The position numbers and the translations under genes are program-made. Positions 50,459-59,128 of a stretch of 64,000 bases of DNA are shown piece after piece. The stretch comes from Sphingomonas horti (GTDB lineage Bacteria; Pseudomonadota; Alphaproteobacteria; Sphingomonadales; Sphingomonadaceae), in contig NZ_WQMS01000008.1 in the NCBI RefSeq assembly GCF_009753715.1, positions 45,172 to 109,171 on the forward strand, read 5' to 3'. The stretch's first letter is position 1. Each line of letters opens with the position of its first letter. The notes beneath the pieces were generated by a model. It was not told the DNA's origin. It did not search any database and saw nothing but the letters and a program-made list of their open reading frames with translations.

Positions 50459-51189
50459 CGCGCCTGCTCCTGCGCAGCGGCGGCGTCGAAATCGACCAGA
50501 GTGCCCAGCATCTGCAGATAGGCGACGAGCGCGTCCATCTCCGTCAGCCTGCCCGGATTGCCGTCGAAATCGCGGAACTTGACCTTCGGGTAGCGGCCGA
50601 GCAGCGCGTCATGATCGGCGTCCGGATCGGCCTGCGCCTTCAGGTCATCGTTGGCGGCAGCGATCGCCGCTTCCGAATAGGGCACGCTCACCCGCTTCAG
50701 CGCGCGCAGGTCGCGGCTCATGTCGCCGACCTTCAGGTCGCGATCAGCCAGGAAGGCATAGCTGGGCATGATCGACTGCGGCACCACGGCGCGCGGGTCC
50801 TTCAGGTGCTGCACGTGCCATTCGTCGGAATAGCGGCCGCCGACGCGCGCCAGGTCCGGCCCGGTGCGCTTCGAACCCCATTGGAACGGGTGGTCGTACA
50901 TGCTTTCCGCCGCCAGGCTGTAATGGCCGTAACGCTCCACCTCGTCACGGAACGGGCGGATCATCTGGCTGTGGCAGGTGTAGCAGCCCTCGCGGATATA
51001 GATGTTGCGGCCCGCCTGCTCGAGCGGCGTGTAAGGCCGCACGCCTTCGACCTTCTTCACGGTCGAATCGATCCAGAACAGGGGCGCGATCTCGACGATG
51101 CCGCCGATCGTCACCGCGATGAAGGCCAGCACCGAAAGCAGCGTCACGTTGCGCTCGATGCGGCCATGGTCGAGAAACTTGGTCGCCAT
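50455..51189 (-). CDS. ccoO: cbb3 cytochrome c oxidase subunit II (mono-haem)
   Basis: 244 residues: N-terminal helix ([23 protein letters not shown]) and a periplasmic cytochrome c domain with haem site CYTCH (69-73) and axial methionine within [10 protein letters not shown]. Essential for a stable CcoN-CcoO core. Starts ten bases after the ccoN stop. Confidence 0.97.
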   Translation of the reverse strand: MATKFLDHGRIERNVTLLSVLAFIAVTIGGIVEIAPLFWIDSTVKKVEGVRPYTPLEQAGRNIYIREGCYTCHSQMIRPFRDEVERYGHYSLAAESMYDHPFQWGSKRTGPDLARVGGRYSDEWHVQHLKDPRAVVPQSIMPSYAFLADRDLKVGDMSRDLRALKRVSVPYSEAAIAAANDDLKAQADPDADHDALLGRYPKVKFRDFDGNPGRLTEMDALVAYLQMLGTLVDFDAAAAQEQAR

Positions 51190-51199
51190 GGGTCAGGTC

Positions 51200-52885
51200 C
51201 TATTCGGCGGCGATGGGCATGGGGGTGAAGGTCGGCCGGGCCGGCGCCGGGCGGGCCGCGAGCGGCCGGTCCTTCTCGGGATCATAGGCGGCGTCGCTCA
51301 TCGGCTTTTCGACGCGCACCTTGCCCTGGATCGTCATCCAGACGTTCCAGACCATGATCAGCGCACCGGCGAGGTACAGCGCCCCGCCCGCGGCGCGGAT
51401 CAGGTACATCGGGAACATCGCCGCGACGACTTCGACGAACGAATAGACCAGGTAGCCGTCCGCTCCATATTCGCGCCACATCAGGCCCTGCATGATGCCG
51501 GCGACCCACATCGCGGCGGCGTAGAGGACGATGCCCAGGGTCGCGCACCAGAAGTGCCAGTTGACCATGCGCTGCGAATAAAGGCGCGTGCGGCCCCATA
51601 GGCGCGGCACCAGGTAATAGACGGCGGCGAAGCTGATCAGGCCGTTCCAGCCGAGCGCGCCGGCATGAACATGGCCGATCGTCCAGTCGGTATAGTGGCT
51701 GAGGGAATTGACCGCCTTGATCGACAGCATCGGCCCCTCGAAGGTCGCCATGCCGTAGAAGGCCATCGCCATCACCATCATGCGGATGATCGGATCGGTG
51801 CGGATCTTGTCCCATGCCCCGTTGAGGGTCATCAGGCCGTTGATCATGCCGCCCCAGCTGGGCATCCACAGCATGATCGAGAACACCATGCCCAGCGTCT
51901 GCGCCCAGTCGGGCAGCGCCGTGTAGTGGAGGTGGTGCGGACCCGCCCAGATGTAGAGGAAGATCAGCGACCAGAAGTGGATGATCGACAGCCGGTAGCT
52001 ATAGACCGGCCGCTCCGCCTGCTTCGGCACGAAGTAATACATCATCGCGAGGAACGGCACGGTCAGGAAGAAGGCGACCGCGTTGTGGCCGTACCACCAC
52101 TGGGTCAGCGCATCCTGCACCCCGGCGAAGGCCGAGTAGGATTTGGAGCCGAACAGGCTGACCGGCATCGCCAGGTTGTTGACGATGTGCAGCAGCGCGA
52201 TCGTGATGATGAACGACAGGTAGAACCAGTTGGCGACATAGATGTGCGGTTCGCGGCGCTTCGCCAGCGTCGCCACGAACACGGCCAGATAGGCGACCCA
52301 GACGATCGTCAGCCACAGGTCGACATACCATTCGGGCTCGGCATATTCGCGGCTCTCGGTGATGCCGAGCAGATAGCCGCTCGCGGCGAGCACGATGAAC
52401 AGCTGGTAGCCCCAGAACACGAACCGGGCGAGCGACGGCAGCGCGAGACGAGTGCGGCAGGTGCGCTGGACGACGTAGAAGCTGGACGCGATCAGGATGT
52501 TGCCGCCGAACGCGAAGATCACGCCCGACGTGTGCAGCGGCCGCAGCCGTCCGAAGCTGGTATATTCGATGCCGAGGTTCAGCACCGGGAAGGCAAGTTG
52601 GAGGGCGATGTAGAGGCCGGCGAGCAGGCCCACTACCGCCCAGCCGACGGTGGCGATCACGCCCCAGCGGACAGGATCGTCGTCGTAGCGGCTCGCGTCC
52701 ACCGGCGGCGTCGGGCGGCCGCTATAGTCCGCCTGCGTAACGGTCCAGACCAGTGCGCCCAGCGCCGCCAGCGCCAGAATCACCATCTGCACGGCAAAGC
52801 CGAAGTCCGCCGCCAGAGCTGCCGCGGCCAGCGCCACGATGACAGCCGTCAGCCATCCGCCTGCCTTGAATGCTATCGTATCCAT
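51200..52885 (-). CDS. ccoN: cbb3 cytochrome c oxidase catalytic subunit I
   Basis: 561 residues, about 12-14 helices. It carries the low-spin haem b and the haem b3-CuB centre that reduces oxygen. [16 protein letters not shown] supplies a haem histidine, [28 protein letters not shown] holds CuB ligands and the cross-linked tyrosine region, and [15 protein letters not shown] gives the HH pair. [13 protein letters not shown] ends the set. The ATG at 52885 is used because an upstream candidate lacks conservation. A perfect FNR box lies 51 bases upstream and a CCCTTAGGG motif further up. Confidence 0.97.
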   Translation of the reverse strand: MDTIAFKAGGWLTAVIVALAAAALAADFGFAVQMVILALAALGALVWTVTQADYSGRPTPPVDASRYDDDPVRWGVIATVGWAVVGLLAGLYIALQLAFPVLNLGIEYTSFGRLRPLHTSGVIFAFGGNILIASSFYVVQRTCRTRLALPSLARFVFWGYQLFIVLAASGYLLGITESREYAEPEWYVDLWLTIVWVAYLAVFVATLAKRREPHIYVANWFYLSFIITIALLHIVNNLAMPVSLFGSKSYSAFAGVQDALTQWWYGHNAVAFFLTVPFLAMMYYFVPKQAERPVYSYRLSIIHFWSLIFLYIWAGPHHLHYTALPDWAQTLGMVFSIMLWMPSWGGMINGLMTLNGAWDKIRTDPIIRMMVMAMAFYGMATFEGPMLSIKAVNSLSHYTDWTIGHVHAGALGWNGLISFAAVYYLVPRLWGRTRLYSQRMVNWHFWCATLGIVLYAAAMWVAGIMQGLMWREYGADGYLVYSFVEVVAAMFPMYLIRAAGGALYLAGALIMVWNVWMTIQGKVRVEKPMSDAAYDPEKDRPLAARPAPARPTFTPMPIAAE

Positions 52886-52935
52886 GCGCCATCCCGCAAA
52901 GCCGGCCGCGCTGCAGCGCGCGGCCCGGCCCATCG

Positions 52936-52949
52936 TTGATCCAGATCAA
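52936..52949. promoter_or_regulatory. Perfect FNR box upstream of ccoN
   Basis: TTGAT-CCAG-ATCAA, both half-sites exact. It is 51 bases from the ccoN ATG, a position suited to activation. Confidence 0.9.
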
Positions 52950-53026
52950 AGGCAGGCAGTGCGTGACTGCTACCGATTCCGGGCCCGGATAGAGCCGGGC
53001 CGGCATCCGCGACATTCGGGACCTCT

Positions 53027-53046
53027 CCCTAAGGGGAATCCCGGAG
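53027..53046 (-). promoter_or_regulatory. CCCTTAGGG motif, copy 2 (upstream of ccoN)
   Basis: Minus strand reads CTCCGGGATTCCCCTTAGGG. It is 78 bases upstream of the FNR box and just past the end of the ycnI-like gene. Confidence 0.55.
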
Positions 53047-53058
53047 TTGCCCCGGCTG

Positions 53059-53574
53059 TCAGTGCATATGGTGCGATTCGGCCGGCTTCAGCTCGATCAT
53101 CGGCGCCGGGCGCTTCATCGAACCCCAGCTCTGGCCCTCGGCGGGGATTTCGCTCCACTCGACCGAATCCGTGCCGCAGCTCTGGCGCACGGGAAGATAG
53201 AGCGGCCCGGTGCGGCCGTCCGGCAGCTTCAGCATCAGCCCGAAGCCGTCGAACTGGTCGCCCGGCAGCTGCCCGCGCCAGGTGATCGCGGACACGCGGT
53301 CGCGAACCTCGCGGCCTTCGGACATCACCGGCGCGGGGAGCGGCGCACGCTCCATCTCGATCGTCCAGCCGGGCTTGGGGCGGGGGCGGGCGATCAGCAC
53401 ATCGGCGGGGATAGTGACCCTGACGGCAGTCGTCGCCGCGTCGCCGCAGCCATGGCCGACGCGGAATTCGCCGGCATAATAGCTGCCGGCCGGCGCCTCG
53501 GCCGGCGCGAACACGATATGCGCCCCGGCCGGGACCGCGATCATGGCCGCGGCGGCGATCATCAGCCTCTTCAT
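53059..53574 (-). CDS. YcnI/DUF1775 periplasmic copper-handling protein
   Basis: 171 residues. Signal peptide MKRLMIAAAAMIAVPAGA, with the mature protein starting at histidine H19 (HIVFAP). That is the YcnI arrangement, in which the N-terminal His binds copper. FRVGHGCGDAATTAVRVTIP and ITWRGQLPGDQFDGFGLMLKLP are family motifs. The C-terminus is rich in methionine and histidine (ESHHMH), also copper-friendly. Probably co-transcribed with the TonB receptor upstream (13-base gap), pointing to copper uptake or delivery for the cbb3 oxidase and NirK. Confidence 0.88.
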   Translation of the reverse strand: MKRLMIAAAAMIAVPAGAHIVFAPAEAPAGSYYAGEFRVGHGCGDAATTAVRVTIPADVLIARPRPKPGWTIEMERAPLPAPVMSEGREVRDRVSAITWRGQLPGDQFDGFGLMLKLPDGRTGPLYLPVRQSCGTDSVEWSEIPAEGQSWGSMKRPAPMIELKPAESHHMH

Positions 53575-53587
53575 CTCGTCGACTCCT

Positions 53588-55630
53588 TCAAAAGCTCAGC
53601 TTGACGCCGCCGTAGATCGCGCGGCCGTCGGTGGGGTAATAGATCGCGGACTGGGGCGTTGCGGCGACGACCGCGGACAGGTCCACGACGGCCTTCTTGC
53701 CGGTCAGGTTCCGCGCGTCGAGGAACAGCTCGGTTCCACGGTTCAGCTGAAGCGACGCGTGCGCGCCGATCAGCGCATAGCCGGGCACGCGCACGCTGTT
53801 GCGATATTCAGCCCAGGCACCCCAAGGCGTCCATTCGATATTGGGGGCGATGCTGAAGCCCTTGCCGCTGTAGCGCAGCTCGCCGCGATAGACGTGGATC
53901 GGCGCGGCCGGCAGGCGATTGCCGCCATATTGCGGATCGTCCCTGAAGCGGAAGTCGTCGAGCTGATAGACCTGCCGCAGGACCAGATCGCCCGGGCCGC
54001 GCAGCAGCGTCCAATCCAGCCGCGCCTCGATCCCCTGGTGGATCGTGCGACCGGCATTGAAGGTCGCGGCGGGGATGTCCGGGTTGGTGGTGAACTGCAG
54101 CATCTCCCCGCGCAATTGCGAGCGGTAGAGGCTGACGTCCCAGGCAAGCGGCCCGTGCTCACCGCGGCTGCCGACCTCCACCGTCCAGGCAGTCTGGGGC
54201 GCGAGCGGCACGAAGCCGACCACCGGCTGCTGCACGAGCTCGGAAAAGGTCGGGATCTCGGCCGAGCGGCTGACATTCGCATAGAGCTGCACCTTTTCGC
54301 CCGGCGACCAGAGCAGCCCGAATTTGGGCGCCCATTGATCATAGTCGCGCGCGTCGCTGGCGGCGGGCCGCAGCCTGTTGTCGAGCGCGCGGTGGCCGTG
54401 GACGAACTGAAGCCCGGCGATCAGCGCCAGCGGCTCGACCGGGTGCAGGCGCAGCTCGCCATAGGCGTCGATCGTGCTGGCCTTCTGGACAGCGTTCGCC
54501 GTCAGCGCCCCGCGCTTGCCGCCAATGTTCACGAACTGCTTCGCGTCGATCCGCCCGATCCGGGCCGTCGATCCGAACGTGAAGTCGAGCGGCATGCCGC
54601 CGACATGGGTGCGCCCCTCGGCGCGCAGATAGCCGCCCCAATCGGTCGAATCCTGATCGATGACCTGGAAGATCGGGTGGTAGAGGCTTTTCAGATTGGC
54701 GAAGGCGCCGAACTCGATCCGCGTGTCGCCCAGCCGCAGCGCGGTGCGGTTCTGCAGCCGCAGCGAGCGGATGTTGCGCGCATAATCGTTCGCGATGTTG
54801 ATCGCCGGCGCCGTCCGCGGCCGGTGCAGCCCATCGTCGAGCGTGATGGTGCCGGGCACTTCCTGGTCCAGCCGGTTCGCCGACAGATAGAAGCGCGTCT
54901 CCAGGTTCGGCGCGAGGCGGATGCCCAGGTTGCCGTTGAAGCGGAGCTTCTCCTGCGCGCTCTGCTGGCGAAACCCGTCTGACGTCGAGCCGGTGACGGT
55001 CGCCGCGGCATCGACGGTGTCGGTCTCGAACCCGCCCGTCATGCTGGCGCGGAGCGTCCCGAAGGAGCCGCCGTCGACGCGGAGCATCACCGGGCCGGTC
55101 AGATCGTGGCCGGACAAAGTGACGGCGTTGACCGCGCCGCCGAGGCTGGAGCTGCCGTAGCGCAGCGCATTGGCGCCGCGATAGACGGCGATGTGCTGCA
55201 GCGCGTTGGGGTCGAGCTCCTGGAAGTCGCCTGAGCCGTCAGCCTGGCTGATCGGCACGCCATCCTGCAGCAGGGTCACGCCGCGAAGGTGAAAGCCGCG
55301 GCCGAGGCCGGAGCCGCGGATCGACAGCCGCACTTCCTCGCCGTAGCGGGCCTGCGCGAACACGCCCGGCGACCAGGCCAGCATGTCGTGGAAGCTGACC
55401 GCATAGCTGTTGGAGAACTCCTTAGCGTCGACCAGGTCGGCGCCGCCCGGCGTACGGGCGACGTCGCCGCGCGCCCGGACGAGGATTGGAGCGGTATCGG
55501 CGGTGACGCGCGCGGCGGTGACGATGATCGTCGCCCCGTCGCCGTCATCGGCGGCCAGCGCCGGTCCGCCGAGGATGAGTGCCATCGCGGCGAGCGATGC
55601 GCCGGAAAACGTGCGAAGCGACGTGGACAG
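53588..55630 (-). CDS. TonB-dependent receptor, probably for copper
   Basis: About 680 residues. Signal peptide (SLRTFSGASLAAMALILGGPALA), plug domain with LSIRGSGLGRGFHLRGVTLLQDGVPIS and YRGANALRYGSSSLGGAVN, and a 22-strand-type barrel ending in IYGGVKLSF (terminal phenylalanine). The architecture resembles OprC/NosA-like copper receptors, and the next gene is a copper-type YcnI, so copper is the best guess; iron or haem remain possible. The start is uncertain. The frame is open to an ATG at 55759, but that stretch contains the regulatory motif. CTG at 55630, with AAGGGA eight bases upstream, gives a proper signal peptide. Confidence 0.85.
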   Translation of the reverse strand: MSTSLRTFSGASLAAMALILGGPALAADDGDGATIIVTAARVTADTAPILVRARGDVARTPGGADLVDAKEFSNSYAVSFHDMLAWSPGVFAQARYGEEVRLSIRGSGLGRGFHLRGVTLLQDGVPISQADGSGDFQELDPNALQHIAVYRGANALRYGSSSLGGAVNAVTLSGHDLTGPVMLRVDGGSFGTLRASMTGGFETDTVDAAATVTGSTSDGFRQQSAQEKLRFNGNLGIRLAPNLETRFYLSANRLDQEVPGTITLDDGLHRPRTAPAINIANDYARNIRSLRLQNRTALRLGDTRIEFGAFANLKSLYHPIFQVIDQDSTDWGGYLRAEGRTHVGGMPLDFTFGSTARIGRIDAKQFVNIGGKRGALTANAVQKASTIDAYGELRLHPVEPLALIAGLQFVHGHRALDNRLRPAASDARDYDQWAPKFGLLWSPGEKVQLYANVSRSAEIPTFSELVQQPVVGFVPLAPQTAWTVEVGSRGEHGPLAWDVSLYRSQLRGEMLQFTTNPDIPAATFNAGRTIHQGIEARLDWTLLRGPGDLVLRQVYQLDDFRFRDDPQYGGNRLPAAPIHVYRGELRYSGKGFSIAPNIEWTPWGAWAEYRNSVRVPGYALIGAHASLQLNRGTELFLDARNLTGKKAVVDLSAVVAATPQSAIYYPTDGRAIYGGVKLSF

Positions 55631-55708
55631 GGGGTTTTCCCTTGTTCTTATATTCGAATGGTCGGCGCCTCTAGCCGCGGACCGGACAGCGCGGAATTCC
55701 GGTCGTAC

Positions 55709-55728
55709 CCCTAAGGGACTTTCCCGAG
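55709..55728 (-). promoter_or_regulatory. CCCTTAGGG motif, copy 3 (TonB receptor/hemN)
   Basis: Minus strand reads CTCGGGAAAGTCCCTTAGGG. It lies 79 bases before the TonB receptor start and 55 bases before hemN on the other strand, so it could serve both. Confidence 0.5.
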
Positions 55729-55782
55729 TTGCGACACAAGGCCCGCCCCCTGAAATCACGTGCAGAACCAGGGGAGCATGCC

Positions 55783-57132
55783 TTGAAGCCCGAAATCCTG
55801 GCGCGCTACGCCGACCGGCCGCTGCCGCGCTACACCAGCTACCCGACCGCGCCGCATTTCGGCGCCGATGTCGATGCGGCCGTCTATTCGGATTGGCTCG
55901 GCACGCTGCCGCCCGGTAGCGCGGTTTCGCTGTATCTGCACGTGCCGTTCTGCCGGTCGATGTGCTGGTATTGCGGCTGCCACACGACGATCACCGCGCG
56001 CGACGAGCCGATTGCGCGCTACCTGGACGCGCTGCACCGCGAGATCGCGCTGGTCGCCGATGCGATCCCCGGCCGTTTGCATGCGGGCCATGTCCATTTC
56101 GGCGGCGGCACGCCGACGCTGATGCAGCCGGGCCAGTTCATCGCCCTGATGGACGCGCTGCGCGCCCGCTTCGACTTCAACGCCGACAGCGAGATCGCGA
56201 TCGAGATCGATTCGCGCACGCTGGAGCCGGACATGATCGCGGCGCTTGGCCAAGGCGGCGTCACCCGCGCCAGCCTGGGCGTGCAGAGCTTCGATCCCGT
56301 CGTCCAGCACGCGATCAACCGCGTCCAGACCTATGAACAGACGGCGGCGGCGACGGAGGGGCTCCGGGCCGCCGGCGTTGCGGGCGTCAATTTCGACCTG
56401 ATCTACGGGCTGCCGCACCAGAGCGTCGCGTCGTGCCTGGAAACGGTCGCGCAGGCGGTGTCGCTCGCGCCCGATCGCTTCGCGGTGTTCGGCTATGCCC
56501 ATGTGCCGAGCTTCAAGCTGCACCAGCGCAAGATCGACGAAGCCGCGCTGCCCGACGGCGCCGCGCGGCACCAACAGGCGGAAGCGATCGCGGCGGCCCT
56601 GGTCGACGCGGGCTATGTGCGGATCGGCCTCGACCATTTCGCCCGGCCGGACGACGAGCTTGCCCGCGCCTTCGCGAGCGGTACGCTGCACCGCAATTTC
56701 CAGGGCTACACGACCGACGCCTGCGACACGCTGATCGGCTTCGGCGCGTCCTCGATCGGGCGGCTGCCGCAGGGCTATGCCCAGAACGCGGTGCTGATCG
56801 GCGAGTATCAGCGGCGGATCGGCGAGGGGCGACTCGCCACCGGAAAGGGCCGCGCCTTCGCTGCCGAAGACCGGCTGCGTGCCGCCGTGATCGAGCGGAT
56901 CATGTGCGATCACCGCGTCGATCTTGCCGAGGTCTGCGCGCCCTTCGGTGCCAGCCCGGGCCGGCTGATCGACGACAGTGCGCTGGACCAGCTCGTCGCG
57001 GACGGGATCGCGCGGCGAGACGACAATGTCGTCGTGCTTGCGGATGAAGCGCGCCCGCTCGTCCGCGTCCTCGCCGCCGCTTTCGACCAATATCTCGGCC
57101 AGGCGCCCGCACGCCATTCCCGCGCCGTTTGA
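55783..57132 (+). CDS. hemN: Oxygen-independent coproporphyrinogen III dehydrogenase
   Basis: A 449-residue radical SAM enzyme that makes protoporphyrinogen without oxygen. The [4Fe-4S] motif is CRSMCWYC (C57, C61, C64) followed by GC, as in true HemN. YLHVPFCRS, HFGGGTPTLMQP, FDLIYGLPHQS and the C-terminal HemN domain (VIERIMCDHRVDLAEV) are intact. The nearby ATG at 55778 is out of frame. TTG at 55783 is preferred, with GGGGAG eight bases upstream; an ATG 18 codons earlier (55729) is possible but lies at the edge of the CCCTTAGGG motif. The fnr gene follows 13 bases downstream. Confidence 0.96.
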   Translation: MKPEILARYADRPLPRYTSYPTAPHFGADVDAAVYSDWLGTLPPGSAVSLYLHVPFCRSMCWYCGCHTTITARDEPIARYLDALHREIALVADAIPGRLHAGHVHFGGGTPTLMQPGQFIALMDALRARFDFNADSEIAIEIDSRTLEPDMIAALGQGGVTRASLGVQSFDPVVQHAINRVQTYEQTAAATEGLRAAGVAGVNFDLIYGLPHQSVASCLETVAQAVSLAPDRFAVFGYAHVPSFKLHQRKIDEAALPDGAARHQQAEAIAAALVDAGYVRIGLDHFARPDDELARAFASGTLHRNFQGYTTDACDTLIGFGASSIGRLPQGYAQNAVLIGEYQRRIGEGRLATGKGRAFAAEDRLRAAVIERIMCDHRVDLAEVCAPFGASPGRLIDDSALDQLVADGIARRDDNVVVLADEARPLVRVLAAAFDQYLGQAPARHSRAV

Positions 57133-57145
57133 GGATTGACGGACC

Positions 57146-57880
57146 ATGCTTGCAGTCCCTCGCACCCCATCCCTCCCCGCCGATCATCCGTGCGCGTCGT
57201 GCGACATCCGCATGCGCACGTTCTGCAGCGTCCTAGATGCCGCCGAGCTGGAGAAGTTCCGTTGCCAGGGCTCCACCGCGAGGATCGAGGCAGGTCGGCC
57301 GCTGTTCCACCAGGGCGATCCCGCCGACGTGATCTTCAACCTGAAGAAGGGCAGCCTGAGGCTCTACAAGCTGCTGTCCGACGGCCGGCGGCAGGTCACC
57401 GGCTTCCTGTTCCCCGGCGCTTTTCTTGGCTTGGCGGTGCGGGACGAGCACGCCTTTTCCGCGGAAGCGATCGAGCCGGTCGAGGTCTGCCGCTATACCC
57501 GGCAGCGCTTCGATGCGTTCGTCGAGGGTCACCCGCTGATGGAGCGGGAGCTGTACCGCATCGCGGCACACGAGCTGGCGGTCGCGCGCGAGCAGATGGT
57601 GCTGCTGGGCCGCAAGACCGCGGTCGAACGGCTCGCCACGTTCCTGCTGAGCCTGCTGGACCGCGTGCGCGAGCACGAGCCCGGCGCCGACCTGATCGCC
57701 CTGCCGATGAACCGGCTCGACATTGCCGATTATCTCGGCCTCACCAAGGAAACGGTGAGCCGGGTGTTCACGGCGTTCAAGACGACCGGGCTGATCCGCC
57801 TGCTGGCCGACGACCAGGTGCTCGTGCTCGACCAACTGCGGCTTGAGCAGGTCGCCAATGGCGAGGTGACGTTTCACTAA
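57146..57880 (+). CDS. fnr: FNR-type oxygen-sensing transcription regulator
   Basis: 244 residues of the CRP/FNR family. N-terminal cysteines C16, C19 and C27 (HPCASCDIRMRTFC) with C115 form a [4Fe-4S]-type set, so it should sense oxygen directly (FNR/FnrL/Anr type rather than FixK). The cNMP-like domain spans about 40-150. The recognition helix LTKETVSRVFTAFK has the E-x-x-S-R pattern that reads TTGAT half-sites, matching four boxes in this window. Co-transcribed with hemN. The end overlaps the convergent porin gene by four bases. Confidence 0.95.
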   Translation: MLAVPRTPSLPADHPCASCDIRMRTFCSVLDAAELEKFRCQGSTARIEAGRPLFHQGDPADVIFNLKKGSLRLYKLLSDGRRQVTGFLFPGAFLGLAVRDEHAFSAEAIEPVEVCRYTRQRFDAFVEGHPLMERELYRIAAHELAVAREQMVLLGRKTAVERLATFLLSLLDRVREHEPGADLIALPMNRLDIADYLGLTKETVSRVFTAFKTTGLIRLLADDQVLVLDQLRLEQVANGEVTFH

Positions 57881-59124
57881 AACCTGAACTGCGCGCTGGT
57901 CATCGCGAAGTCGACGCTCCGCCCGCCGGCCCGTTCGATCGCCGCGCCGGCGCTGTGGTGCAGGTAATAGGCCCTGAGCGCCACGTGCCGGTTGAGCTGC
58001 AGCGCGGCGTCCAGCGAATAGACCTGGCCGATCGTCCGCGCCGTGCCGCCGGCCGTTCCGGCGAGCGGCGCCGAGGGGCCGACATAGACCGCATCGCCCG
58101 GCGTCTCCCGCCATTTGAACTGGACCGCGGCCTCGACGTCGAGCGCCTTGGCCGGCTTGATCTTCAGGCCCGGCCGCAGCGCCAGCAGGTTGGTGAAGCT
58201 GGTGAGGTTCGCTTCGTTGAAATAGGGCCCTTTGGGGAACAGCGGATTGAAGCTGCCGAGCGTGCCGTCGGCGCAGTCGGCATCGCCCGATCCGGCATCG
58301 AACCGCAGCCCGATCCGCGGCTTGAGCGGCGCGGCGGCGAAGGTGCGGCCGAGGTCGAGCGCCCCGCCCCAGGCGGCGATGTCGCGGCCGGCGAAGCGTC
58401 CGCGCTGGACCAGCGCTTCGGCATCCCAGTCCCAACCGTTCGCGGCGCCGCCGAAGCGGAGGCCGAAGCTGTGGCGATGCTCCTCGCCGGTCACGCCGCC
58501 ATAGCTTGCGCCCTCGCGGTCGAGGTAGAACCAATAGCCGTCAAGAGAGACGGTCTTGCCGACTGCATAGGCGCCGTACACGCCGCCGAAAGCCTGCTTG
58601 TCGTTCGGTTCGTCGTCGAACACGCCGCGTTCGAGCGCGACGGGGCGCGTCAGGAATCCGTCGACGCGCAGCCTGCCGGTCTTCAGCGTCGCCCGCGCCC
58701 CGTCAAAGGCCTGGCGGATGTTGGTGCCGTCGCGGAACGACACGAAGCGCTGGGCGGGATTGAACGCCATTTCCTGGCGCCCGACCCGGAGCGACAGGCT
58801 TTTCGACGGGTTCAGTTCGACGAACAGCTGCTGGATATCGAGATGATCCTCGTCGGGCGCGGAGAGGATCTTCTTGCCGAACGCCTCGTGCGCGCCGAGC
58901 TGTGCGTACACTCTCGCCGACTCCCCGAAGTGGAAGTCGCTGTGCAGCAGCACGCGCTGGAGCAGGTAGCTGTCTGCTTGCGTGCCGCCGATGCCGAAGC
59001 GTGGCGCGTCGATCATTTCCAGCCGTTCGCGCACTTCGCCGCCGAACGAGGCAGTGACCGGCGCGGCCAGGGCAGGCGCCGCGACCGAAGCCGCGGCGGC
59101 TAACAAAAAAACATTGTATCTCAT
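57877..59124 (-). CDS. Alginate-export-family outer-membrane beta-barrel
   Basis: 415 residues with a signal peptide (MRYNVFLLAAAASVAAPALA) and a barrel ending in aromatic SAQFRF. VRERLEMIDAPRFG, LHSDFHFGESARVYAQLG, LFVELNPSKSLSLRVGRQEMAFN and WEGALDLG-like patterns match the alginate-export (AlgE-like) domain family. Members near denitrification genes probably let nitrate/nitrite or other anions cross the outer membrane; that role is inferred. The ATG at 59124 lies four bases after the nrdJ stop, so it is probably co-transcribed with nrdJ under FNR control. Confidence 0.85.
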   Translation of the reverse strand: MRYNVFLLAAAASVAAPALAAPVTASFGGEVRERLEMIDAPRFGIGGTQADSYLLQRVLLHSDFHFGESARVYAQLGAHEAFGKKILSAPDEDHLDIQQLFVELNPSKSLSLRVGRQEMAFNPAQRFVSFRDGTNIRQAFDGARATLKTGRLRVDGFLTRPVALERGVFDDEPNDKQAFGGVYGAYAVGKTVSLDGYWFYLDREGASYGGVTGEEHRHSFGLRFGGAANGWDWDAEALVQRGRFAGRDIAAWGGALDLGRTFAAAPLKPRIGLRFDAGSGDADCADGTLGSFNPLFPKGPYFNEANLTSFTNLLALRPGLKIKPAKALDVEAAVQFKWRETPGDAVYVGPSAPLAGTAGGTARTIGQVYSLDAALQLNRHVALRAYYLHHSAGAAIERAGGRSVDFAMTSAQFRF

Positions 59125-59128
59125 TACG

